DNA from: Bacteroidales bacterium
Lineage (GTDB): Bacteria > Bacteroidota > Bacteroidia > Bacteroidales > UBA932
DNA length: 64,000 nucleotides
Reading direction: 5' to 3'
Assembly (NCBI GenBank): GCA_017938925.1
Contig: JAGBAO010000017.1
Location: 62,001 to 126,000 of the forward strand
The notes beneath the pieces were generated by a model. It saw nothing but the letters and a program-made list of their open reading frames with translations. It ran no database searches and was not told where the DNA came from. Below, one piece after another: positions 9,668 to 18,210 of this stretch. A program made the translations under genes and the position numbers. Position 1 is the first letter of the stretch; every line of letters starts with the position of its first letter.

Positions 9668-10456
9668 TCATCTTGCAGACACGTTTCTTGCGATAAGTCT
9701 GAACAGGCAAGGAATGTATTTGTAGAACGGCACCATGATGGTGTCAAAACCTCCGATCACCTTCTGGTGCTTTCCTCTTGCTATCGCGCGGATCGCCTTG
9801 CGCGCGCACTTGTTCACGTCATATCCGTTAGCCTGGCCCGGATCCATGATGCCGGTAGCCTTTCCGTTGCCGTCCAGCGCGTTCTTTGAAACATCGGTGT
9901 GGATGCGTCCCGGAATGATTATCGTCGTCTTAATCTGCGGATATTCGAGAGCTATGGTCTCATAGAATCCGTGGATTGCATGCTTTGATGCACAATAGGC
10001 AGAGCGGACAGGGAAGCCGAACACTCCTGAAACTGAAGAGACCACAGCGATATGGACACCACGCTCGATGAACATGTCCTTGAGCGACTTCACCAGATAT
10101 ATTCCTCCGAAGTAGTTGACTTCCATGAGTCTGCGGTCCACACTGATGTCTGTCTCAAGCGTTAGGGCCCTCTGCGAGATTCCTGCATTAAGCAGCAGGA
10201 AGTCGATCAGATGTCCTTCCTCCTTTATCCATGCCACGAGTGCATCAATGGATTCGGGTTTCTCTACATCCACGGTCCTGCACCATGCCTTCACACCCAT
10301 TTCGATGCATTTCTTCTGCACCTTTTCAAGCACTTCCAGACGTCTTCCCGTAAGGATGACGTTTGTGCCCTTTGCCGCATACTGGTAGGCCATCGCCTCA
10401 CCGATTCCCGTGCCGCCACCTGTGATCAGCACGGTCTTGCCTTTGAATTCCATCAT
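9668..10456 (-). CDS. Short-chain dehydrogenase/reductase (SDR)
   Basis: A 262-residue NAD(P)-dependent oxidoreductase of the classical SDR type. The cofactor motif TGGGTGIG is at residues 12-19, NAG at 90-92, the catalytic serine is in VSSVSG near 141, and YCASK gives Tyr154 and Lys158. The substrate is unknown. Two ATGs lie at the start (MMEFKG); either could be used. It is the last gene of a four-gene minus-strand run, four bases after the PfpI-like gene. Confidence 0.9.
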   Translation of the reverse strand: MMEFKGKTVLITGGGTGIGEAMAYQYAAKGTNVILTGRRLEVLEKVQKKCIEMGVKAWCRTVDVEKPESIDALVAWIKEEGHLIDFLLLNAGISQRALTLETDISVDRRLMEVNYFGGIYLVKSLKDMFIERGVHIAVVSSVSGVFGFPVRSAYCASKHAIHGFYETIALEYPQIKTTIIIPGRIHTDVSKNALDGNGKATGIMDPGQANGYDVNKCARKAIRAIARGKHQKVIGGFDTIMVPFYKYIPCLFRLIARNVSAR

Positions 10457-10460
10457 CTTC

Positions 10461-11036
10461 CTATAACATTAATCCAGCTTTCACCTTGTCGGCCACTTCC
10501 TGTCCCTTGACATGAGCAAGTATTGCAAGGCCGAATTCCACTGCCCAGCCCGGACCACGTCCGGTGATCATATTGCCGTCGCACACGACTCCCTCCTTGA
10601 CATATTCTGCTCCCATGTTCACGAGAGTCTCCTCGAAGCCGTCATAGCATGTCATCTTCTTGCCATTGAGATCGGGAAGAAGGCTGAGCACAACGCTTGG
10701 AGCAGCGCAGATGGCAGCCACTGTACCACCCTGAGCATAATGGTCCTTCATGATGTCCATGAGTTTCCCGAATGCAGCAAGATTCGCGGAGCCTGGCATT
10801 CCTCCGGGGAAGATCATCACGTCGGTAGGAAGGCATGGACCGAAAGTGGTCGATGCTCTGAACTCTCCGAATGCCATGTCTGCCACGACAGGTATCCTGT
10901 TCGAACTTGTGACGATCCTGTCATCATAAATGGACACTGTCTTGACATTGATCCCGCCTCTGCGGAGCATATTGACGGTGGTGAGTGCCTCCGACACCTC
11001 GAATCCGTCAGCCAGAAATACGTATGTTCCTTTCAT
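10461..11036 (-). CDS. DJ-1/PfpI family protein (YajL/ThiJ-like)
   Basis: A 191-residue protein with the DJ-1 features: Glu13 in DGFEVSEA, the nucleophile elbow AAICAAP with Cys110, and a conserved ITGRGPGWAVEFGLAIL tail. Relatives are proposed to act as glyoxalases or deglycases and in oxidative stress, with the biochemical role still debated. It is packed between the nuclease gene (10 bases upstream) and the SDR gene (4 bases downstream). Confidence 0.92.
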   Translation of the reverse strand: MKGTYVFLADGFEVSEALTTVNMLRRGGINVKTVSIYDDRIVTSSNRIPVVADMAFGEFRASTTFGPCLPTDVMIFPGGMPGSANLAAFGKLMDIMKDHYAQGGTVAAICAAPSVVLSLLPDLNGKKMTCYDGFEETLVNMGAEYVKEGVVCDGNMITGRGPGWAVEFGLAILAHVKGQEVADKVKAGLML

Positions 11037-11046
11037 ATAGTGTTAT

Positions 11047-12432
11047 TTATAATCCCCAGTCAGACGCGCTGTAAGTGCTCTTAGGAGCGTGCGGCACATT
11101 AGGGAAATATGTGAATCCTGTTACTTTTTCAAGATCGCTCACCGACATCAGGTCCTGAGAGCTTACTTTGGTACCTTTTTCGGTCTTATGGCTCCTTACA
11201 AATGCGGCGCACTTGATTTCCGAAGCCTTGCACAGAGAGAGTGACTTTCCGCTGTTTCCGCTCTTGGTCCTCATGAGGATGTAGTAGAACATTGTCGGGC
11301 ATGAGACATCGCTTCTGCCACCGAAAGAGATCTTCTTTGGAGATGCAGAATTTCCGCGTTTGTCGGTATAGTTGTCGAAATATGCGCCGATCACGACATA
11401 GAGCGTGTCGGAGCACACCTGACCGTCCACCCAGTCTTCCAGAGTGTTCCATGCTCCTCCACCTGTGTTGAAGGTGGAGGAATATTGAGGAGCTATGTTT
11501 GTGTAGTAGAACACCTGCTTATTAGTCGCTGAGGTTGAAAGGCGTTCTGCAGAACCGAGCATATGCCCCTTATTGCAACCTCCGCCTGTTGATTTAGAAT
11601 TATACTGGATGTCAGATGGGATGTTTGGATCTTTTCCGTATGCATCTGTTCTGCTGGCTCCGCTTTCATACATACTATGCCTTGGTGCAGCCACCCACAC
11701 AGGACAATGATGTTCGGCGCTGAAGCATACCGTATAGTTTCTTGCAGTCTTACCTCCCGGACCTCTTTCGCCTCCTGCGCAGATATGGTGGGCATAATAC
11801 AAGTCAGAATCTGTCGCGTCAATCATATAGCTTCCGCTTTGATTGTATTTGAACTGAGGCAACTCGTACCATCCGTATTTGCCGCTCTGACCGCTTGCTG
11901 CCGGTGGCGTGACATTGTCGTCACCGGTATCGTCGTCTGTACCATCATTCCCAGTATTGTCACTCCCTGTATTATCATCAGTGTCGTCGTCTTCTATCTC
12001 ATCATCGTCTGGCCTGTCCTGCGGACCATCATCGGTTAAAGTCTTCTGAGCAAACAACAACTTTTTAGATACATCCATCGACAGAATATGGAGTGTCAGA
12101 TGCCTTTCTTTTCCTGAACCATTCTCGGTGAATTTGATTTTGCAGACGGAATCGCTCCCTCCTTTGCCGGATGACGGAACAATTTGAAACCAGTCGTTTT
12201 CAGGAGTATTTGTCGCAAACTCGGTTGTCCATTCAAGTGTGGAATTGAACCGTATATCTATGACTTCTCCCTCTGGCGCCACGTTAACTGCCAGACTCTG
12301 CCCTTCTTCAAAAACGATCGATGCTTTTGTGGTCGTCTCAGCCTCTGGAGTGCAGGAGCATAAGCAGGCACAAATCAGGCATGATACCAGTATATAAGCC
12401 CGTCTGATGCTATGATTTCTTTTCATGTTCAT
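11047..12432 (-). CDS. DNA/RNA non-specific endonuclease lipoprotein, possible BACON domain
   Basis: A 461-residue predicted surface or periplasmic nuclease. The leader ends CLCSC (Cys27 likely lipidated). Residues about 35-130 form a beta-rich segment with WTTE and WFQIVPSSG motifs, like BACON domains of Bacteroidota. Residues 138-173 are an Asp/Thr/Gly/Asn-rich linker. The C-terminal half is a NUC1/ENDO_G nuclease: NKGH with His290 stands for the DRGH catalytic motif, followed by TNIAPQ and a Trp-x-x-Leu-Glu segment that holds the metal-binding Asn environment. The motif carries Asn-Lys in place of Asp-Arg. It probably digests extracellular nucleic acid. The upstream esterase stop is one base away. 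Confidence 0.85.
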   Translation of the reverse strand: MNMKRNHSIRRAYILVSCLICACLCSCTPEAETTTKASIVFEEGQSLAVNVAPEGEVIDIRFNSTLEWTTEFATNTPENDWFQIVPSSGKGGSDSVCKIKFTENGSGKERHLTLHILSMDVSKKLLFAQKTLTDDGPQDRPDDDEIEDDDTDDNTGSDNTGNDGTDDDTGDDNVTPPAASGQSGKYGWYELPQFKYNQSGSYMIDATDSDLYYAHHICAGGERGPGGKTARNYTVCFSAEHHCPVWVAAPRHSMYESGASRTDAYGKDPNIPSDIQYNSKSTGGGCNKGHMLGSAERLSTSATNKQVFYYTNIAPQYSSTFNTGGGAWNTLEDWVDGQVCSDTLYVVIGAYFDNYTDKRGNSASPKKISFGGRSDVSCPTMFYYILMRTKSGNSGKSLSLCKASEIKCAAFVRSHKTEKGTKVSSQDLMSVSDLEKVTGFTYFPNVPHAPKSTYSASDWGL

Positions 12433-12433
12433 G

Positions 12434-13873
12434 TCATTTCAGTCTTATCCAGAAAGGAGCGACAGGAAGTCCCTCCGCATTTTTCAGGTTGCCAGGATTG
12501 AAGTCGCCCCATCCGTATCTGACCTCACAAGGGTCATGCACGAATTCTGACCTGACTCTCAGGACTTTAGGCTCCCATTCGTAGTAGGCGTATGTGACAG
12601 GGTAGAACACTCCTTCGCTTCCGGCTACTTCCAGTCCCTGGATTTCCATCCATCTGCTCAGGCCATTAGGACAGTCTGTCAGTTCTATGCCCAGTTCTGA
12701 ACCACCGCCCATGCTGACGCACTTCACGGCGTGAGGACTTGAATATGCCACCCGGTTGAAGCCATAGTCTCTGTTGAGCGCCCAATATGCAAGTCTTTCT
12801 CCCACCTGACGTTTCTTTGCAGGATGAATGTTGTCCTTTTCGTAACTCTCCACAAGGTCGTTGGTGACCACGATTCCGCAGTTCGGAACAGTAGCCGCAA
12901 CTTCATGCTGGGCCTGTCGCAGATATGATGCATAGCTGATCTGATCGCGCGACTTGTAGCGGTATGGAGCGATCTCCACCATATAGAACGGCAACTGTGC
13001 CTCGGTGTCGCCCCAGCACTCTCTCCAATGGTTGATGAGAGTCGTCATCCTTTCAGGGAACTGCTGATGCTTTCCTACATTCGAACATCCCTGGTACCAG
13101 ATGAATCCCTTCACGGTATAACCCTTTACAGGACAGAGCATTCCGTTATATGCCAGATATGGTCTGACGTAGTCGGTCTGAGCTTCGATTGCTTCGCGGC
13201 TGAGGTCTTCGTCCGGATATGTCTCAAGAATCTCCTTCGGCAGCCAGCTCTCAACGCGCGCGCCTCCGCGTGCACAGGAAATGATGCCGACAGGTACATC
13301 AAGCGACTGGTTCAACTTTCTTGCAAAGAAATATGCAGTAGCGCTCATGTCTGGAACAGTTGCCTGATCCGCACCTTTCCACTCGCCTTCGAAAGTCTCC
13401 TGCGGTTCGTAGGTCTGCCTGATCGGCACGGTGATCATCCTCACCTTGTCTGTCGCTGGCGCAGCAGAAATATAATCTATGGCATCTTCCACAGGGCAGT
13501 TGTAGAATCCACGCATGGGCATTTCCATGTTGCTCTGGCCTGAGGCGAACCATACTTCTCCGGAAAGGATGTCTTCTATTCTGATTGTCTCGCCATCGCC
13601 CTTTACGGTCATGCTGTATGTCCTGTAACTTGCAGCCGGAGTCGTGACATACACACTCCACCTGCCGTCAGAATCAGCCTTGCATCTGTATGCCTTGCCG
13701 TTCCATGACGGGATTACCGTGATCTGAGCTCCAGGATTGCTTGTTCCCCAGATTTTCGCTTCGGCATTCTGCTGAAGTACCATGCCGTTGCTGTGAAGCC
13801 TTGAAAGAATGAGTTTTGCTTCAACCGAGACGAAGGTGAAAATCAGAAGAATGACAGGTATCAGTTTCTTCAT
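12434..13873 (-). CDS. Sialate O-acetylesterase, SGNH family
   Basis: A 479-residue exported esterase predicted to remove O-acetyl groups from sialic acids or related sugars. The start is the ATG at 13873 (MKKLIPV), followed by a signal peptide of about 19 residues. The longer open frame from 14026 reads through the tRNA-Gly gene and is not credible. The catalytic serine is Ser114 in ASGQSNMEMP, and the C-terminal DNIHP supplies the Asp-x-x-His pair. A GFIWYQGCSN block is also typical (family WYQGESN). No sialidase gene is visible in the window. The gene lies 23 bases after the tRNA and 1 base before the nuclease gene. Confidence 0.92.
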   Translation of the reverse strand: MKKLIPVILLIFTFVSVEAKLILSRLHSNGMVLQQNAEAKIWGTSNPGAQITVIPSWNGKAYRCKADSDGRWSVYVTTPAASYRTYSMTVKGDGETIRIEDILSGEVWFASGQSNMEMPMRGFYNCPVEDAIDYISAAPATDKVRMITVPIRQTYEPQETFEGEWKGADQATVPDMSATAYFFARKLNQSLDVPVGIISCARGGARVESWLPKEILETYPDEDLSREAIEAQTDYVRPYLAYNGMLCPVKGYTVKGFIWYQGCSNVGKHQQFPERMTTLINHWRECWGDTEAQLPFYMVEIAPYRYKSRDQISYASYLRQAQHEVAATVPNCGIVVTNDLVESYEKDNIHPAKKRQVGERLAYWALNRDYGFNRVAYSSPHAVKCVSMGGGSELGIELTDCPNGLSRWMEIQGLEVAGSEGVFYPVTYAYYEWEPKVLRVRSEFVHDPCEVRYGWGDFNPGNLKNAEGLPVAPFWIRLK

Positions 13874-13896
13874 GATATGACCATTTGTGTTATTTG

Positions 13897-13968
13897 AGCG
13901 GGTGACGGGGGTCGAACCCGCGGCCCTCGGCTTGGGAAGCCGATGCTCTACCACTGAGCTACACCCGC
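13897..13968 (-). tRNA. tRNA-Gly (anticodon CCC)
   Basis: Read on the minus strand, the acceptor stem GCGGGTG pairs with CACCCGC, the D arm is AGCTCAGTGGTAGAGC, the anticodon stem TCGGC/GCCGA encloses the loop TTCCCAA (anticodon CCC), and the T arm has GGTTCGACC. The discriminator base is T and no CCA is encoded. A CCC anticodon reads GGG glycine codons. The gene is directly upstream of the esterase gene. Confidence 0.95.
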
Positions 13969-13977
13969 AAATCTCCA

Positions 13978-13985
13978 CAAAGATA
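13978..13985 (-). promoter_or_regulatory. -7 element for tRNA-Gly and probably the esterase-nuclease run
   Basis: TATCTTTG on the minus strand is an exact TAnnTTTG match. It ends 9 bases before the tRNA 5' end, so the tRNA transcript would begin almost at the mature end. The 23 bases between tRNA and esterase hold no such element. Confidence 0.6.
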
Positions 13986-14004
13986 ATAAATATATTTAAA
14001 TAAA

Positions 14005-14031
14005 AACAGGGTGACTTTTCAGCCACCCTGT
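14005..14031 (-). terminator. Terminator after ppdK
   Basis: ACAGGGTG pairs with CACCCTGT around a 10-base loop. On the minus strand the stem is followed by TTTTTATTT. It lies 20 bases after the ppdK stop and separates ppdK from the tRNA/esterase unit. Confidence 0.8.
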
Positions 14032-14050
14032 CTTTAATGTTATTTTGGAA

Positions 14051-16792
14051 TTACTTTCCAGCCTTGATTGCAGCCTGTGCGGCAGCAAGACGTGCGATTG
14101 GAACGCGGAATGGAGAGCATGACACGTAGTTGAGACCGATCTTGTAGCAGAACTCAACTGATGCAGGATCACCACCGTGCTCACCGCAGATACCGCACTT
14201 GAGGCTCTCGCCGGCAACTGCCTCGCGAGACTTGCGTCCCTCTACGACAGCGTGCTCAACGAGCTTACCCACTGACTTCTGGTCGAGAGTCTTGAATGGG
14301 TCAGCGTCGAGGATCTTGTTGCCGAGATAGTCACCCATGAATGTTCCGATGTCGTCACGTGAGAAACCGAATGTCATCTGAGTGAGGTCGTTAGTACCGA
14401 ATGAGAAGAACTCAGCGGTACGAGCCATACGGTCAGCAGTGAGGGCAGCACGTGGGATCTCGATCATAGTACCGAACTTGTACTTGATGTCGAAGCCGAA
14501 CTGTGCCTCAACCTCTGCACGGATCTTCTCGCAGATGGCCTTCTGGAAGCAGAGCTCACGCTCAGAGATGGTTACAGGAACCATGATCTCAGGCATTGGG
14601 TTGAATCCTTCCTTCTTGAGCTCTCCGGCAGCAGTGAAGATGGCGCGGAACTGAGTCTCGGAAATCATAGGATATGTGATGTGGAGACGTACACCACGGT
14701 GTCCCATCATAGGGTTCACCTCGTGGAGTGACTCACCACGCTTCTCGATCTCGCCTACAGAGATGTGGAGCTCCTCAGCAAGCTCGTTCTTCTTGATCTC
14801 GGTCTGAGGAACGAACTCATGGAGAGGTGGGTCGAGGAGACGGAAGGTAACCGGCTTGGCGTCCATAACCTTCATTGTGCCCTTGACTGCAGCCTTGATG
14901 AACGGCTCGAGCTCAGCGAGAGCTGCCTTACGCTCGTCATCTGTCTTTGCAAGAATCATCTTGCGGAGCTTAGAGAGCGGAGTCTCAGCGTTCTGTCCGT
15001 AGAACATGTGCTCGATACGGAAGAGACCGATACCCTCTGCGCCGAAGCTGATTGCACGTGCTGCATCCTCCGGAGTGTCAGCATTTGTGCGTACGCCCAT
15101 TGTGCGGAACTTGTCCACGATGTTCATGAACTGAACGAAACGTGGGTTGTCAGAAGCGTCCATAGTGTCGATGGCCACGTCATATACGTTACCCTTTGCT
15201 CCGTTGAGCGAGAGAACGTCACCCTCGTGGTACTCCTTGTCAGAGCCCTTGAACCTGATCACCTTGTTCTCGAGGTCGATGTGCATAGCCTCGCATCCTA
15301 CGATACAGCATTTGCCCCATCCACGTGCCACGAGAGCTGCGTGTGAGGTCATACCACCGCGCTGAGTGAGGATACCTGCGCAAGCACGCATACCCTCTAC
15401 GTCCTCTGGTGAAGTCTCCTCACGTACGAGGATTGAAGCGATGCCCTTCTCGTTATATTCCATTGCAGCCTCGGAAGTGAATGCAATCACACCCACAGCT
15501 CCACCTGGAGATGCAGGAAGACCGTTTGCGATCACTGAAGCCTTCTTCTCGGATGCAGGGTCAAGGATAGGGTGGAGAATCTCGTCGAGCTGAGCAGGAG
15601 CGATACGTGTCACAGCTGTCTTCTCGTCGATCATGCCCTCCTCGAGCATGTCCATTGCCATGTTCAGGGCAGCGAGACCGGTTCTCTTACCCACGCGGCA
15701 CTGGAGCATCCAGAGCTTTCCGTCCTGGATGGTGAACTCGATGTCCTGCATGTCGTGGAAGTGGTTCTCAAGGTGGAGACGGATTCCGTCGAGCTCCTTG
15801 TACACCTCAGGCATTGCAGTCTCGAGAGACTCAAGGTTCTGGTTGTGAGGGTTCTTTGTAGCCTCGTTGAGAGGGTTAGGAGTGCGGATACCTGCCACAA
15901 CGTCCTCTCCCTGTGCGTTGATGAGCCACTCGCCATAGAACTTGTTGTCACCGTTTGCAGGGTTACGTGAGAATGCCACACCTGTTGCAGATGTAGAACC
16001 CATGTTACCGAACACCATTGACTGTACGTTCACTGCAGTACCCCACTCGTCAGGAATACCTTCGATGCGACGATATGCGATGGCGCGCTTTCCGTTCCAA
16101 GACTTGAACACGCCGCCGATAGATCCCCAGAGCTGAGCCTCAGCTGAATCAGGGAACTCAGTTCCGAGAACCTCCTTTACGCGGACCTTGAACTTCTCAC
16201 AGAGGTCCTGAAGCTCCTCGGCAGTGATGTCTGTGTCAGAAGCGTAGCCCTTAGCCACCTTGAGCTCCTCCATCATCCTGTCGAGCTGCTGGCGGATACC
16301 CTGGCCGTCAGCCGGCTCGATACCCTCAGCCTTCTCCATCACGACGTCAGAGTACATCATGATGAGACGACGGTATGCGTCATATACGAAACGTGGGTTG
16401 TTTGTCTTTGCGATCATGCCAGGGATGGTCTCAGAGCAGAGACCGATGTTGAGGATCGTGTCCATCATACCAGGCATTGAGCTGCGGGCACCTGAACGGC
16501 ATGACACGAGGAGAGGGTTCTCCTTGTCACCGAACTTCATACCCATGATAGCCTCAGTCTTCTTGAGAGCCTCAGCTACCTCTTCCTTGAGTGCGTCGTT
16601 GTATCCGCCGCCGAGCTCATAGTACTCGGTGCAGCACTCTGTTGTGATTGTGAAACCTGCAGGAACAGGAATGTTGAGAGTACACATCTCAGCAAGGTTA
16701 GCACCCTTTCCGCCGAGAAGCTCACGCATAGTGCCATTACCCTCGGCAGTCTTGCCACCGAAGCAATACACTCTTTTCTTGTTAGATTCCAT
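14051..16792 (-). CDS. ppdK: Pyruvate, phosphate dikinase
   Basis: Interconverts pyruvate, ATP and phosphate with phosphoenolpyruvate, AMP and pyrophosphate, a glycolytic or gluconeogenic step common in anaerobic Bacteroidota. The 913-residue protein has the ATP-grasp domain at the N terminus (GGKGANLAEM, SGARSSMPGMMDT), the phosphohistidine domain with His484 in GGMTSHAALVAR, and the PEP/pyruvate barrel ending with the CGICGEHGGDP catalytic loop and the YVSCSPFRVPIARLAAAQA tail. Length fits the bacterial enzyme. Codon use is strongly biased, suggesting high expression. It has a leader of about 155 bases in which I find no exact -7 element; GATTTTTG at 16871-16878 (minus) differs from the consensus by one base. 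Confidence 0.98.
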   Translation of the reverse strand: MESNKKRVYCFGGKTAEGNGTMRELLGGKGANLAEMCTLNIPVPAGFTITTECCTEYYELGGGYNDALKEEVAEALKKTEAIMGMKFGDKENPLLVSCRSGARSSMPGMMDTILNIGLCSETIPGMIAKTNNPRFVYDAYRRLIMMYSDVVMEKAEGIEPADGQGIRQQLDRMMEELKVAKGYASDTDITAEELQDLCEKFKVRVKEVLGTEFPDSAEAQLWGSIGGVFKSWNGKRAIAYRRIEGIPDEWGTAVNVQSMVFGNMGSTSATGVAFSRNPANGDNKFYGEWLINAQGEDVVAGIRTPNPLNEATKNPHNQNLESLETAMPEVYKELDGIRLHLENHFHDMQDIEFTIQDGKLWMLQCRVGKRTGLAALNMAMDMLEEGMIDEKTAVTRIAPAQLDEILHPILDPASEKKASVIANGLPASPGGAVGVIAFTSEAAMEYNEKGIASILVREETSPEDVEGMRACAGILTQRGGMTSHAALVARGWGKCCIVGCEAMHIDLENKVIRFKGSDKEYHEGDVLSLNGAKGNVYDVAIDTMDASDNPRFVQFMNIVDKFRTMGVRTNADTPEDAARAISFGAEGIGLFRIEHMFYGQNAETPLSKLRKMILAKTDDERKAALAELEPFIKAAVKGTMKVMDAKPVTFRLLDPPLHEFVPQTEIKKNELAEELHISVGEIEKRGESLHEVNPMMGHRGVRLHITYPMISETQFRAIFTAAGELKKEGFNPMPEIMVPVTISERELCFQKAICEKIRAEVEAQFGFDIKYKFGTMIEIPRAALTADRMARTAEFFSFGTNDLTQMTFGFSRDDIGTFMGDYLGNKILDADPFKTLDQKSVGKLVEHAVVEGRKSREAVAGESLKCGICGEHGGDPASVEFCYKIGLNYVSCSPFRVPIARLAAAQAAIKAGK

Positions 16793-16949
16793 AAACTTTA
16801 TAAGTATTTGATTAGTAATAAATTATATATACATTTGATGCTGATGTACCGCTTTGCCTTTTTATTTTGGCAAAAATCCGGCGCGAATTTAATGATTTTT
16901 CTTCAAAAATCAGCAAATCTCAGACTCGAATTTATGGCATTCGTCTTCA

Positions 16950-18137
16950 CTAATCCTCCCCTTCGCTTGCCTGTGCAAGAAGGGCTGTAAGAATGTCCGA
17001 TATGTCGGCTTTGGACGACTGGCTGACAACCACTCCGGAATGTTCATCGGAAGGCTTGCCGACAGGGTAGTATGCCACATCCTGAAGAATCAGCTGCGAG
17101 TCCAGATATTCATAGTCGATGGCACTCACCTGCAGCAGGACTCCGGGAACTTCGCCGAACAGGACCTTCATCGCATCGTTCTCCTGATATGAGGCCATGA
17201 GACCTCCGATGTCAAGATCCAGGCCCTTGCCCTGACATAGGATGTTGGCTGCCGCTGCAAGACCTCCATCCCCCACAGTCACTCCTGACAGTATCACCCC
17301 GTCCTCGATGAGTTCTCTCACAACTTCGTAGCAGTCAATGAAATAGTCCGGATCCTGGATGTTCGGAGCCGCGCCACCCTCGTGGCCGGTAATCTCTGCC
17401 AGAAGCGAACCTCCGAGCTTGAAGCTGCAAGGGTCGAAAGGTATGAATATCAGACTGCTTTCCGGTTCGTCAACCAGTGTTCTGGGGCACATTCTCTCCT
17501 CGCTTATCCACGGATGTGAACTCTCGTACGGTGCCTTGAAAAGAATGTTGTGATGGGGCAGGACTGCCGGAACTTCATGCATCTGGTCGTCAGCTTCGTC
17601 CTCGTCGAGATCTTCTTCCGGCAGCCATGCATAGAATTTCGCACTGCTGGTTCCGTCAGTGTCCATAAATATATAGTCCGTCAGTTTCACCCCCAGACCG
17701 TAAATGTAGTCGCTGGCTTCGGAGATGCTTGAATAGAAGGCTGCCATATTGCCGACCGGTCTGGAATCCCAGATCCATTGGGCCCAAAGTCTCAGGTCGC
17801 CAAGCCTGAAATGTCCCTTGCTCCAGATTCTGCCGATCAGTGCCTGTGCTATCTGAAGCCGTGTGAAATGCCCTGGATACAGCATCCTGAATTGACGCTC
17901 GGATCCGGCTCCAGATGAAGTCTGGTCTATATATTCCTGTATTTTTGAACTTTCATAGGATTGTGCGGAAAGCGGTGGCTCGATCGATTCATCCACAATG
18001 TCGCTGAACTCAGACGTGGCCATATCTTCCTCGAACGGATATTCCATACATTCATTCAGAAGCTCCGCAGGAGTCGCTTCACCGACGATTCCGTCGATGA
18101 CGTACCTGGAATGTAACGCATTCTCGTTTTCCTTCAT
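16950..18137 (-). CDS. PurL/AIR-synthase-related orphan protein of unknown function
   Basis: A 395-residue protein with no annotation I can assign with certainty. Its second half resembles the C-terminal AIR-synthase-like domain of FGAM synthetase (PurL): FIPFDPCSFKLGGSLLAEI (about 231-249), QDPDYFIDCYEVVRELIEDG (261-280), then GVTVGDGGLAAAANIL (285-300) in the place of the usual HDxSDGGL motif, KGLDLDI, and LFGEVPGVLLQVS. The His and Ser of that motif are replaced. Residues 1-80 are acidic and look disordered; residues 81-190 carry an aromatic-rich region with LRLWAQWIWDS. It is far shorter than PurL (about 1230 residues) and has no glutaminase domain. It may be a degenerate, non-catalytic or re-purposed paralogue. 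It is divergent from folC. Confidence 0.7.
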   Translation of the reverse strand: MKENENALHSRYVIDGIVGEATPAELLNECMEYPFEEDMATSEFSDIVDESIEPPLSAQSYESSKIQEYIDQTSSGAGSERQFRMLYPGHFTRLQIAQALIGRIWSKGHFRLGDLRLWAQWIWDSRPVGNMAAFYSSISEASDYIYGLGVKLTDYIFMDTDGTSSAKFYAWLPEEDLDEDEADDQMHEVPAVLPHHNILFKAPYESSHPWISEERMCPRTLVDEPESSLIFIPFDPCSFKLGGSLLAEITGHEGGAAPNIQDPDYFIDCYEVVRELIEDGVILSGVTVGDGGLAAAANILCQGKGLDLDIGGLMASYQENDAMKVLFGEVPGVLLQVSAIDYEYLDSQLILQDVAYYPVGKPSDEHSGVVVSQSSKADISDILTALLAQASEGED

Positions 18138-18175
18138 AAATCACCGGATTTTAGGGTAAACTTGGTAAAAATACG

Positions 18176-18183
18176 TATTTTTG
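18176..18183 (+). promoter_or_regulatory. -7 element for folC
   Basis: TATTTTTG is an exact TAnnTTTG match. Transcription would start near 18189, 22 bases before the ATG at 18211. Its position rules out the longer folC reading from TTG at 18181. Confidence 0.6.
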
Positions 18184-18210
18184 TGCATTCAACAAGCGTT
18201 TTTTGTCCTT

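Noticed and set aside
13874-14026. N-terminal extension of the sialate esterase through the tRNA (CSSVVEHRLPKPRAAGSTPV)
   Set aside because: This is the well-known false translation of a tRNA gene. The true start is the ATG at 13873, followed by a signal peptide.
16793-16949. Possible RNA element in the ppdK leader
   Set aside because: AT-rich with short A-runs; I could not find a stable conserved-looking fold or a known riboswitch core.
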